Part shown: in pieces, positions 1-6,010 of the stretch
Numbering within the stretch: position 1 is the first letter of the stretch
How the letters are laid out: every line of letters begins with the position of its first letter
Assembly: GCA_030042765.1 (NCBI GenBank)
Contig: JASHZA010000250.1
Location: forward strand, 1 to 6,305
Reading direction: 5' to 3'
Source: Candidatus Binataceae bacterium
GTDB lineage: Bacteria > Desulfobacterota > Binatia > Binatales > Binataceae
Length of the DNA stretch: 6,305 bases
Position numbers and translations under genes: made by a program
Notes under the pieces: model-generated
What the model saw: the letters and a program-made list of their open reading frames with translations, nothing else
Databases searched by the model: none
What the model was told of the DNA's origin: nothing

Positions 1-57
1 CCGACGGATCATCTTGTTTTCATGTTCAATGCGAGCGGTGCGTTCGTCGTTGCTCAT
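1..57 (-). CDS. N-terminal fragment of an unidentified protein (cut by the window edge)
   Basis: An ATG on the minus strand at 57-55 opens a frame that stays open to the left edge and gives 19 residues, MSNDERTARIEHENKMIRR. The peptide is hydrophilic and charged, with no signal peptide or membrane segment, so the product is probably cytoplasmic at its N terminus. A GGGA ribosome-binding-like element lies 8 bases upstream (complement of 66-69), and a plausible promoter lies further upstream (108-137). These two signals are why I call this a gene start and not chance. It is divergent from the membrane protein gene at 131. The fragment is too short to assign a family. It could be a small helical or coiled-coil protein, but that is a guess. 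Confidence 0.55.
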   Translation of the reverse strand, partial: MSNDERTARIEHENKMIRR

Positions 58-94
58 GGCAAAGGTCCCGGAAACGAATAATGTCGCCTGATTC

Positions 95-104
95 GCGGCG
101 CCGC
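95..104. repeat. 10-bp perfect palindrome in the divergent intergenic region
   Basis: GCGGCGCCGC is its own reverse complement. It lies between two divergent genes, over the predicted transcription start of the minus-strand gene, so it could be an operator. GC-rich palindromes of this size also arise by chance in this base composition, so its function is unproven. Confidence 0.25.
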
Positions 105-107
105 AAA

Positions 108-137
108 AGTATAGCGCATAAGGGCAAGCCATGTCGT
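108..137 (-). promoter_or_regulatory. Putative sigma70-type promoter for the leftmost minus-strand gene
   Basis: Read on the minus strand, TATACT (complement of 108-113) is a good -10 hexamer. ACGACA (complement of 132-137) matches four of six -35 consensus bases, with an 18-bp spacer. Initiation would fall near base 101, giving a leader of about 44 bases before the ATG at 57. The -35 element lies inside the first codons of the divergent membrane protein gene, so the two genes share this DNA. This is a consensus match by eye only. Confidence 0.4.
120..124 (+). promoter_or_regulatory. Ribosome binding site of the membrane protein gene
   Basis: AAGGG ends six bases before the ATG at 131, which is good Shine-Dalgarno spacing and supports that start over the in-frame GTG at 182-184. 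The plus-strand promoter is less clear. AATAAT at 77-82 matches five of six -10 bases and would give a leader of about 40 bases, but I see no -35 element at a normal distance. Confidence 0.6.
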
Positions 138-1096
138 GGCGCCTTGTGTTGTCTTTGTCAGGGTGGCAACCTCGATCCGGCGTGGCGCAGACCCGGCTCA
201 AAAGCAGCTTCATCTACCTGGCAAACGCGGTGACCGACCTGCGTGGCAACTGGGCAACGATCGCGCTGGTCCTGGCACCATTGGTAGCGATCGCCGCACT
301 GTGCCTGTTGCCCGACGCGCTCAATCTCCAGCACGACCTCGCAATCCGGTTTCAGCGATTTGAACCTGGCACTCGCAGTATCGGGTGGACGGCGGTGCAG
401 ATGCCCTATGGTCAAACCGCCGCCGAGATTTCACCGCTATTTCCCTGGTGGGCGCTGTTATTGTTCCATCTCGTAACAGTGGTGGTGGCGTTCGCGGTTA
501 ATCTGGTGGTCCTATGCTCGACCCGGCGAATCCAATCCGGAGTGCGCCGGCCGCGAGCGCTTAACGAGGCGATCGAGGTCTACCGCGAGGCGATCGCTCT
601 GACTCCGGCCTTCTTCTGGATCGTGGGTTTGCAGCTTATCGCAATCGCGGTAGGGTTCATCCTGCTGATAATTCCCGGATTGCTGCTGATCGTTTGGCTG
701 TATTTCGCTCAGTACGCGCTGGTGTTCCGCGGTACGCGTGGCGTGAGCGCCCTGATGCGGAGCTACGAGTTGATGCGCGGGCGGTTTATGCGTGTGGCCA
801 CGCGGATCGTCGTGTTCCTCGCGGTGTGGTCGGGCTACAACTCGTGGGTGGGAGGCACGTTTTTCGGCGTGAGCCTGCTGTTGGGGCCGATCGGTGTCTT
901 GACCGGTACCCTTTCGACGACAATTTTCCTGCTCGATCTATTGGCAACCGCGGTGGGCTTTGCGACGACCGCGTTTTTCATCGTTGCGGGTATGCGGCTT
1001 TACCAGGATCTGGAGCAAATAGCCGCAGAGGACATCACGCCCGGTCAGGAGGCCATCCTGGGGCCAACGGCGCCGTTACCAACCGTCAACGTGTAG
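131..1096 (+). CDS. Multi-pass inner-membrane protein with YciC/GPDPase_memb/DUF975-like signature, function unknown
   Basis: The product is a 321-residue integral membrane protein of unknown function. Hydrophobic segments lie at about residues 41-61, 105-129, 159-199 (long enough for two helices around a Pro-Gly turn), 225-254 and 264-290, so five to six passes are likely. There is a basic N-terminal tail of about 40 residues and no cleavable signal peptide. The central stretch contains LLIIPGLLLIVWLYFAQYAL followed by an ALMRSY-ELMRGRFMRV motif. This arrangement (IPG turn, short helix, then a Ser-x-x-Leu-x-x-Gly amphipathic loop) is seen in YciC/UPF0259, DUF975 and glycerophosphodiester-phosphodiesterase membrane-domain proteins. 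No catalytic domain is attached, so it would be a stand-alone membrane domain. The ATG is supported by AAGGG six bases upstream. The gene ends nine bases from the stop of the convergent dehydrogenase gene. Family placement is by remembered motif; no function is claimed. Confidence 0.8.
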   Translation: MSWRLVLSLSGWQPRSGVAQTRLKSSFIYLANAVTDLRGNWATIALVLAPLVAIAALCLLPDALNLQHDLAIRFQRFEPGTRSIGWTAVQMPYGQTAAEISPLFPWWALLLFHLVTVVVAFAVNLVVLCSTRRIQSGVRRPRALNEAIEVYREAIALTPAFFWIVGLQLIAIAVGFILLIIPGLLLIVWLYFAQYALVFRGTRGVSALMRSYELMRGRFMRVATRIVVFLAVWSGYNSWVGGTFFGVSLLLGPIGVLTGTLSTTIFLLDLLATAVGFATTAFFIVAGMRLYQDLEQIAAEDITPGQEAILGPTAPLPTVNV

Positions 1097-1106
1097 GACA
1101 ATTGTC
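1097..1106. repeat. 10-bp palindrome between two convergent stop codons
   Basis: GACAATTGTC is a perfect palindrome that begins right after the TAG of the membrane protein gene (1094-1096). Its last base is also the first base of the complemented stop of the dehydrogenase gene (1106-1108). It has no loop and no T tract, so it is not a typical intrinsic terminator. No clear terminator is visible for either gene. Confidence 0.35.
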
Positions 1107-4100
1107 TATGCGGCGCTGGCGAGACGGGCTAGCGCGCGCACTGCAACCTCCAGGGGCGGCAATCCGATCGACGGCATCGTTCGCAAATCAGCCATCAGGC
1201 GACTTACTTCGATCGCGCGCCGCTCACGTCCGCGCGCGATCTGCTCCGCCATCGGACGCTCACCGTCAGCCACCTGATCGAGCAGCGAGCAGCAGAGCTG
1301 CGTTCGAGCCCAGGTCAGCTCTGCGCCAAGGTCGCGCGCCGCGCGGCGCTCCCAGCGGTCTTCGGAACTAATGGACTCGATTGCCCCCTCAAGCATCGCG
1401 AATTCCAGGCGCTCACTGAGGCCGAAATAGACGCGCGCCGCCGTCATCGGTTCGATTCCGCGCGCAAAGCTCAAGCTGACGACGTTCAGGAGATGGTCGG
1501 CAAACGCGAGTCGGGCGAGTTCGTGGGCGAGTTGCTCCTGATGAACCGCGGTGCGTAATTCGCGGTAAATGTGTTCGAACCGATCGCGCTCGCCGCCCGT
1601 TAGCGCGTTCTCGAAATGCCGTGCCAGGCGGTCGAAGACGGGCTTGAAACGGCTCACGATATCCGCGATCGACGTCGCCACGCTGGAGTTTGCCACCGCC
1701 CAGGTGCATGCGCGCCGCGCCGCCCGTCCGAGTTCGAGGAACGCCCCGAGTTCGGCCTGCGCGGAAAGGTCGGCCGCCCTCTCCTTGAGACGGTCGGCGC
1801 GTTCCCGCAACTCGAGCACTCCGGCAGCGATAAGGTAAGCGCGCAGAGCCTCCTCGGTCTCGACCCCGTGATCGCGCATGAGATTGAAGACGAAGGTCGA
1901 ACCCATCAGGTCGACGACTTCGTTAACCGCCCGGGTGGCGATGAGTTCGTTGCGCAACCCGTGGCGTGGGATATCCTGGGCACAGGTTTCGGCGACCGCG
2001 GGCGGAAAATATGGGAGCAGGAAGCGCTCGAAAAGATATTGGTCACCGACCAGCGCAGTCTCCTCGAAGCGGGAGGTCAGATCGATCTTGGTGTAGGCGG
2101 TGAGCACGGCAAGTTCAGGCCGTGTCAGTCCGGGGAAGCGTGGGCGACGTTCGACAAGCTCCTCGGACGTGGGCAGCGCGGCGGCGTGATAGCGAAGCAG
2201 TCCGCGCTGCTCGATGGCGGTCATGTGGTCGCGGAAGGTGCTTAGTTGAACGCGGCTGCGAATTTGCTCGAGGCTCAGCGAGAGCACCTGGTCCCGATTG
2301 TCGCGCAGCACGCCGGCCGCCACTTCGTCGGCCAAGGCGGCAAGGCGCCGGTTGCGCTCGAACAAGGTCACGCCGCCGCGCGCCAACGCTGGCTGCAGCA
2401 GGATTTTCAGGTTGACCTCGTGGTCGGACATATCGACGCCAGCGGAATTATCGATCGCATCATTGTTGATACGGCCGCCAGCCAACGCGTATTCGATTCG
2501 AGCCTTCTGCGTGAAGCCCAGGTTGCCTCCCTCGACCACGACCTTACAGCGCAGTTCGCCGGCGGTGACGCGGCAGGAGTCGTTGGCATGGTCGCCAACC
2601 TGGGCGTCGGTCTCGTCGCTGGAACGTACGTAAGTGCCGATGCCGCCGTTGTAAAGCAGGTCGGTGCCAGCACGCATGATCGCCTGGATGAGGCTGTCGG
2701 AGTCGAGCTCGGTGGTGTCGCAATCGAGCGCCGCACGGGCCTCGGAAGCGAGCACGATACGCTTGAGGCCCCGGCGGTAAACGCCGCCGCCCTTGCTGAT
2801 TAACGCCGGGTCGTAGTCGGACCACCGCGAGCCCGGCTTTTCGTAGAGGCGCCTGCGTTCGGCGTAACTCTTGATCGGATCGGGATCGGGGTCGATGAAG
2901 ATATGGCGATGGTCGAAAGCGGCGATGAGCTTGACGTTATCGGACTGTAGCAAACCGTTGCCGAAGACATCGCCCGACATGTCGCCGATACCGACGACCG
3001 TGATGGGTGCGCCGCGCTGAATGTCGCGGCCCATCTCGCGCAGATGGCGCTTGGCCGATTCCCACGCCCCGCGGGCGGTAATACCCAGCTTCTTGTGGTC
3101 GTAGCCGTGCTCGCCGCCGGACGCGAAGGCGTCGCCGAGCCAGAAGCCGCGGCGCTCCGCAATCCCGTTGGCAATATCGGAGAAAGCCGCCGTGCCCTTA
3201 TCGGCAGCGACCACGAGATACGGTCCGTCGGTGTCGAGCACCTTGACGCGCTGGGGATGGACGATTTGGCCGTCTATTGAATTATCCGTCAGATCGAGCA
3301 TCGCATTTATCAATGTAGTGTACGCGTCGATCACGGCTTGCTGGTCGGGTGCGCGGCCGGGTCTTGACTTGACGATGAAGCCGCCCTTCGCGCCGACGGG
3401 AACGATGATCGCGTTCTTGACCGTCTGGGTCTTCATCAGTTCGAGGATTTCGGTTCGGTAGTCGTCCGGGCGGTCCGAGTAGCGGATACCGCCGCGGGCG
3501 ATGCGGCCCCCGCGCAGATGGCATCCTTCCATCCGGGGGCTGCTCACGTGGATTTCGTAGAGCGGCGGCGTGTCCGGAAGGTTGGGAATTCTCCCGCTTT
3601 CAAACTTTAGCGCGATGTACGGATCGGGCTCGGGGACTTCGCGGAAGTAGTTGGTGCGCACGGTCGCCTCGACCATCGCCAACAACGCGCGCGCCATGCG
3701 ATCATCCGCGATATTATCCACCGCCGTGAGGCGTTCGAGAAAGGCCGCGCGCAGCTCCGCGATTTTTGCACTCGGAGCGTCGTGGTCGAGATCGAAGCGG
3801 AGCTTGAACAGGTCAACCAGCACGCGGGCGAGTTCAGGTTGAAGCAGAAGCGGACGGCGTGCGGCTGGGCGTGCAGGCGCAAGCCGCATTTGAACTGCTG
3901 CCTGCAGATAGCCTCGCAGCAGCGCAACGTCGCGCCAGGACAGGCCGGCCTCGAGGGTCAGCGCGTTGAGCGGGTCATCTTCCATGAGGCCGGTATTCAC
4001 CGCCACGAGTGCGTCGGCGAGGAGAGCAGCGCCGGGCTTCTGTTCGAGGGCTTTGCCGTCGAGGCTGCGCGCACGGAAGGCCTGGACGTACGCCGGCCGC

Positions 4101-5863
4101 GGCTGGCTGTCGATCGTAAGATTGAACCTGTGCGCGTCTTCCGAGAGAACCGAGATTCCGAAGTTTTGCAGAACAGGGATCAGCTCGGACAGGATCGGCG
4201 CCTCGCCAATCGCGTAAAGCCGCAATTCGCTGGTATCGGGACGATCGCCGCTGGCCGCGGCCGAGCCAATCAGTACGCTGAAACGGCCGCCCGCGAGCAG
4301 GCGCTCGACCTGCTCGATGTCACCAAGGGCGAGTCCGACGGTTGTGGCGGCCTTGTAATGGGCGCTGAAGGCGTGGATCCACCGCGCGGCAAGTCGGCGC
4401 GCGCGGGTCGCGCCGAAGTGTTTGATGAGTTCCTCACGAAGCAGATTGTCCCAACTCCGCGCCAGTTGCGCGACTTCAGCCTCGAGCTCGCGGATTGTCG
4501 CATCTGTAGGCGCATGCGCCGCGAAACAGAAATGCAGTCGCGCGGTGTAGCCTTCGCCGAGCGCGAGATAGTAATAGACGACCCTGCCCCCGAGCCGCGC
4601 GGCCAGGGCCTCCTGAATCCTGACTCGAACTTCGGCTGAGAAGTTTTCACGCGGCATGATCACAAGCGCGATTACGTTGCCGCGCACGGCGTCAACCTCG
4701 AGGCTGAGCCGCACGTCCGCTTCATTCTTGACGTCGAGGACGGTCTTTAGTTGAGATCGCAGCTCGGCAAGGCGAGCGCGAAACAACTCCTCCTTGGGAA
4801 AGCTGTTGAAGGCGGCAACCAGCGCCTTGTAGTCGTGGGTTCCCGGTTGCACTTGCTCGGCCGCGATCAGTTCGCCAAGCTTCGCACGCAAAACCGGAAT
4901 GTGCTGCGCCTCCTCGGCGTAGGCTTTGGAGGTGAACAATCCGATGAAACGGTCGAAGGCTGTGGGTTCGCCTGAGGCGTCGGTGCGGCGAATGGTGATG
5001 TCGTCCATCGGGGCACGACGATGGACCTCGGATTCGACGCGGCATTTGCCGATGATCAGCGCACTACCGTCGAAGAGGAGCGAGCGGTGAGCGTCCTCGA
5101 GCGCGTCGACCGCGACCGGTGCGGCGTAGCGCGAGCGAGCCTCGGCCCGCATTATGCCCAATCCTGAGCCGGACTCGGCCGTAATCGCACGGCGGCCATC
5201 CACCGGCGCCAAGCGGTAGCGTCGATAGCCGAGGAAGAGAAAGCCGCCCTGGACAAGCCAGCGCAAGAAGTCGCGGATCTCGACCAGTTCGCGCTGCGCG
5301 GCGGTTTCCTCGCAGATCTGGAGGGCGCGCGCAGTCATCGCGCCGAAATCGCTGGTTACCTGTTGGACCTGGGCCAGCACGCGGCGCAGGCCGTTTTCGA
5401 TCGCCGCTGCGTCCGGCGCTCCGGGTACGACCTCGATTTCGGTGTGGGTGAAAGATTCGGTGCGCTCACCGGACAAGGCCTGCTCGAAAGAGGTGATCGA
5501 GCCCCGTTCGTCGCGGCAAACGTTGAACAGCGGATGGAGCAGGACACGCACGGGGATTGCGTGCTTGCGGAAATACTCCTGGATGGTATCGACGATGAAG
5601 GAGCAGTCGGGCATCACGGTCTCGACCGCGAGCAGGCCTTCGCCAGCGCCCGTACGCTCGCGTACGGCAAGCGGCTCGGCGCGCGTGGCGAAAAAGTCAT
5701 AGCCGGCATCGGCAATCGCCCGGCGGCGCGGCGCGGGGAAATCCTCTGCCAGATCCGCCGGAAGCCGGGCAAACAAACGCTCGACAAAAATTTTCAAGCG
5801 CTGCGAGCGTTCGGTATCTCGCTCGGACTGCGCTATCTCGTGCTGTTCGGTTTCCGTAGCCAA
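1106..5863 (-). CDS. gdhB: Large NAD-specific glutamate dehydrogenase (about 180 kDa class)
   Basis: The enzyme oxidatively deaminates L-glutamate to 2-oxoglutarate and ammonium with NAD+, feeding amino-acid carbon into the TCA cycle in the cytoplasm. Counted from the TTG at 5863-5861 the protein has 1585 residues, the normal length of this class. The N-terminal half carries the ACT-like and linker regions, with family motifs FLFLGYRRYRL (~208-218), GLFTSKAY (~308-315) and MPRENFSAEVRVRI (~403-416). The catalytic and dinucleotide-binding part follows: ARGGIRYSDRPDDYRTEI (~789-806), VKNAIIVPVGAKGG (~815-828), GIGDMSGDVFGNG (~958-970), DLLYNGGIGTY (~1068-1078), VEGGNLGFTQKARIEYA (~1110-1126) and a DNSAGVD-MSDHEVN motif (~1138-1151). 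By alignment from memory with small glutamate dehydrogenases, K816, K826 and D961 are the likely active-site residues. A helical C-terminal region completes it. No frameshift or internal stop is seen. The frame is also open to an ATG at 5932, adding 23 residues. I prefer TTG because GGGTGG lies seven bases upstream and a TATAAT abuts the ATG. Symbols vary between species (gdhB, gdh2, gdh). Confidence 0.95.
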   Translation of the reverse strand: MATETEQHEIAQSERDTERSQRLKIFVERLFARLPADLAEDFPAPRRRAIADAGYDFFATRAEPLAVRERTGAGEGLLAVETVMPDCSFIVDTIQEYFRKHAIPVRVLLHPLFNVCRDERGSITSFEQALSGERTESFTHTEIEVVPGAPDAAAIENGLRRVLAQVQQVTSDFGAMTARALQICEETAAQRELVEIRDFLRWLVQGGFLFLGYRRYRLAPVDGRRAITAESGSGLGIMRAEARSRYAAPVAVDALEDAHRSLLFDGSALIIGKCRVESEVHRRAPMDDITIRRTDASGEPTAFDRFIGLFTSKAYAEEAQHIPVLRAKLGELIAAEQVQPGTHDYKALVAAFNSFPKEELFRARLAELRSQLKTVLDVKNEADVRLSLEVDAVRGNVIALVIMPRENFSAEVRVRIQEALAARLGGRVVYYYLALGEGYTARLHFCFAAHAPTDATIRELEAEVAQLARSWDNLLREELIKHFGATRARRLAARWIHAFSAHYKAATTVGLALGDIEQVERLLAGGRFSVLIGSAAASGDRPDTSELRLYAIGEAPILSELIPVLQNFGISVLSEDAHRFNLTIDSQPRPAYVQAFRARSLDGKALEQKPGAALLADALVAVNTGLMEDDPLNALTLEAGLSWRDVALLRGYLQAAVQMRLAPARPAARRPLLLQPELARVLVDLFKLRFDLDHDAPSAKIAELRAAFLERLTAVDNIADDRMARALLAMVEATVRTNYFREVPEPDPYIALKFESGRIPNLPDTPPLYEIHVSSPRMEGCHLRGGRIARGGIRYSDRPDDYRTEILELMKTQTVKNAIIVPVGAKGGFIVKSRPGRAPDQQAVIDAYTTLINAMLDLTDNSIDGQIVHPQRVKVLDTDGPYLVVAADKGTAAFSDIANGIAERRGFWLGDAFASGGEHGYDHKKLGITARGAWESAKRHLREMGRDIQRGAPITVVGIGDMSGDVFGNGLLQSDNVKLIAAFDHRHIFIDPDPDPIKSYAERRRLYEKPGSRWSDYDPALISKGGGVYRRGLKRIVLASEARAALDCDTTELDSDSLIQAIMRAGTDLLYNGGIGTYVRSSDETDAQVGDHANDSCRVTAGELRCKVVVEGGNLGFTQKARIEYALAGGRINNDAIDNSAGVDMSDHEVNLKILLQPALARGGVTLFERNRRLAALADEVAAGVLRDNRDQVLSLSLEQIRSRVQLSTFRDHMTAIEQRGLLRYHAAALPTSEELVERRPRFPGLTRPELAVLTAYTKIDLTSRFEETALVGDQYLFERFLLPYFPPAVAETCAQDIPRHGLRNELIATRAVNEVVDLMGSTFVFNLMRDHGVETEEALRAYLIAAGVLELRERADRLKERAADLSAQAELGAFLELGRAARRACTWAVANSSVATSIADIVSRFKPVFDRLARHFENALTGGERDRFEHIYRELRTAVHQEQLAHELARLAFADHLLNVVSLSFARGIEPMTAARVYFGLSERLEFAMLEGAIESISSEDRWERRAARDLGAELTWARTQLCCSLLDQVADGERPMAEQIARGRERRAIEVSRLMADLRTMPSIGLPPLEVAVRALARLASAA

Positions 5864-5870
5864 GTTGAAG

Positions 5871-5876
5871 CCACCC
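5871..5876 (-). promoter_or_regulatory. Candidate ribosome binding site for a TTG start of the dehydrogenase
   Basis: On the minus strand GGGTGG (complement of 5871-5876) sits seven bases before the TTG at 5863-5861. It is a partial Shine-Dalgarno match. Nothing comparable precedes the alternative ATG at 5932-5930, where the upstream bases are the TATAAT-containing promoter sequence. Confidence 0.35.
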
Positions 5877-5936
5877 AGGATTAAGTTTATGAACTCCGGG
5901 TACGCACACCCCGGTGTTCTGAATCGGGTCATGCCA

Positions 5937-5965
5937 ATTATAGGTTGGACGGCGGTTGCCCTGCT
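5937..5965 (-). promoter_or_regulatory. Promoter of the glutamate dehydrogenase gene
   Basis: On the minus strand a perfect TATAAT (complement of 5937-5942) gives a predicted start of transcription near 5930, which leaves a leader of about 67 bases to the TTG at 5863. The -35 window at 17-bp spacing (complement of 5960-5965, AGCAGG) does not resemble TTGACA, so the promoter may depend on an activator or use another sigma factor. The -10 call is much firmer than the -35. Confidence 0.5.
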
Positions 5966-5970
5966 ACCGC
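5952..5970. promoter_or_regulatory. Operator-like dyad GCGGT-N9-ACCGC
   Basis: The five-base arms at 5952-5956 and 5966-5970 are perfect inverted repeats with a nine-base spacer. The dyad covers the expected -35 region of the dehydrogenase promoter, where a repressor or activator could act. Short arms in GC-rich DNA are common by chance, so this is tentative. Confidence 0.2.
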
Positions 5971-5973
5971 ACG

Positions 5974-5985
5974 CGCTGCACAGCG
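5974..5985. promoter_or_regulatory. Operator-like palindrome CGCTG-CA-CAGCG
   Basis: This perfect dyad has five-base arms around a two-base centre. It lies in the -35/spacer zone of the plus-strand promoter and just upstream of the minus-strand promoter, so a bound protein could affect both genes. No known regulator motif is recognised. Confidence 0.22.
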
Positions 5986-5993
5986 GCCCAGAC

Positions 5994-5999
5994 TATAAT
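5994..5999 (+). promoter_or_regulatory. -10 element of the methyltransferase gene
   Basis: A perfect TATAAT ends 11 bases before the ATG at 6011. Initiation would fall around 6006, giving a leader of only about five bases. No TTGACA-like element occurs at 16-18 bp upstream. The short leader implies either near-leaderless translation or a start further downstream. Confidence 0.45.
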
Positions 6000-6010
6000 T
6001 CATTTCGAAG

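Larger units (their letters stand above)
5936..6000. repeat. 8-bp inverted repeat carrying two divergent -10 hexamers
   Basis: AATTATAG (5936-5943) and CTATAATT (5993-6000) are exact reverse complements separated by 49 bp. Each arm contains one perfect TATAAT, facing the dehydrogenase gene on the minus strand and the methyltransferase gene on the plus strand. The symmetry follows at least partly from both being -10 elements, but the match extends two bases beyond the hexamers. Confidence 0.55.

Noticed and set aside
789..806. Replacement of an expected catalytic lysine by arginine in the ARGGIR motif of the dehydrogenase (protein residues, not bases)
   Set aside because: Small hexameric enzymes have Lys at this place, but Arg in an ARGG(I/L)R motif is, as I recall, the normal state of the large NAD-dependent class. 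It is not an anomaly of this gene.
1113..1135. Stem-loop GCGCTGGC / GCTAGCGC with a seven-base loop as a terminator for the membrane protein gene
   Set aside because: The eight-pair stem (one G-T) is real, but no T tract follows it and it lies inside the dehydrogenase coding sequence. A terminator call is not justified.
694..1371. A 225-codon plus-strand frame overlapping the membrane protein gene and the dehydrogenase 3' end
   Set aside because: It is the shifted frame of the membrane protein gene that continues antisense into the dehydrogenase. It is Arg-rich, with no motif and no ribosome binding site of its own.
1616..2803. Successive plus-strand open frames of 209 and 185 codons antisense to the dehydrogenase C-terminal and catalytic region
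   Set aside because: Both are in antisense register to conserved dehydrogenase motifs and show no family signature of their own. The coding constraint of the minus-strand gene explains them.
3782..4639. A 285-codon plus-strand open frame antisense to the dehydrogenase gene
   Set aside because: It lies wholly inside a confidently identified gene on the other strand. Its translation is Arg/Ala/Glu-rich with no recognisable domain, and long antisense frames are expected in GC-rich coding DNA.
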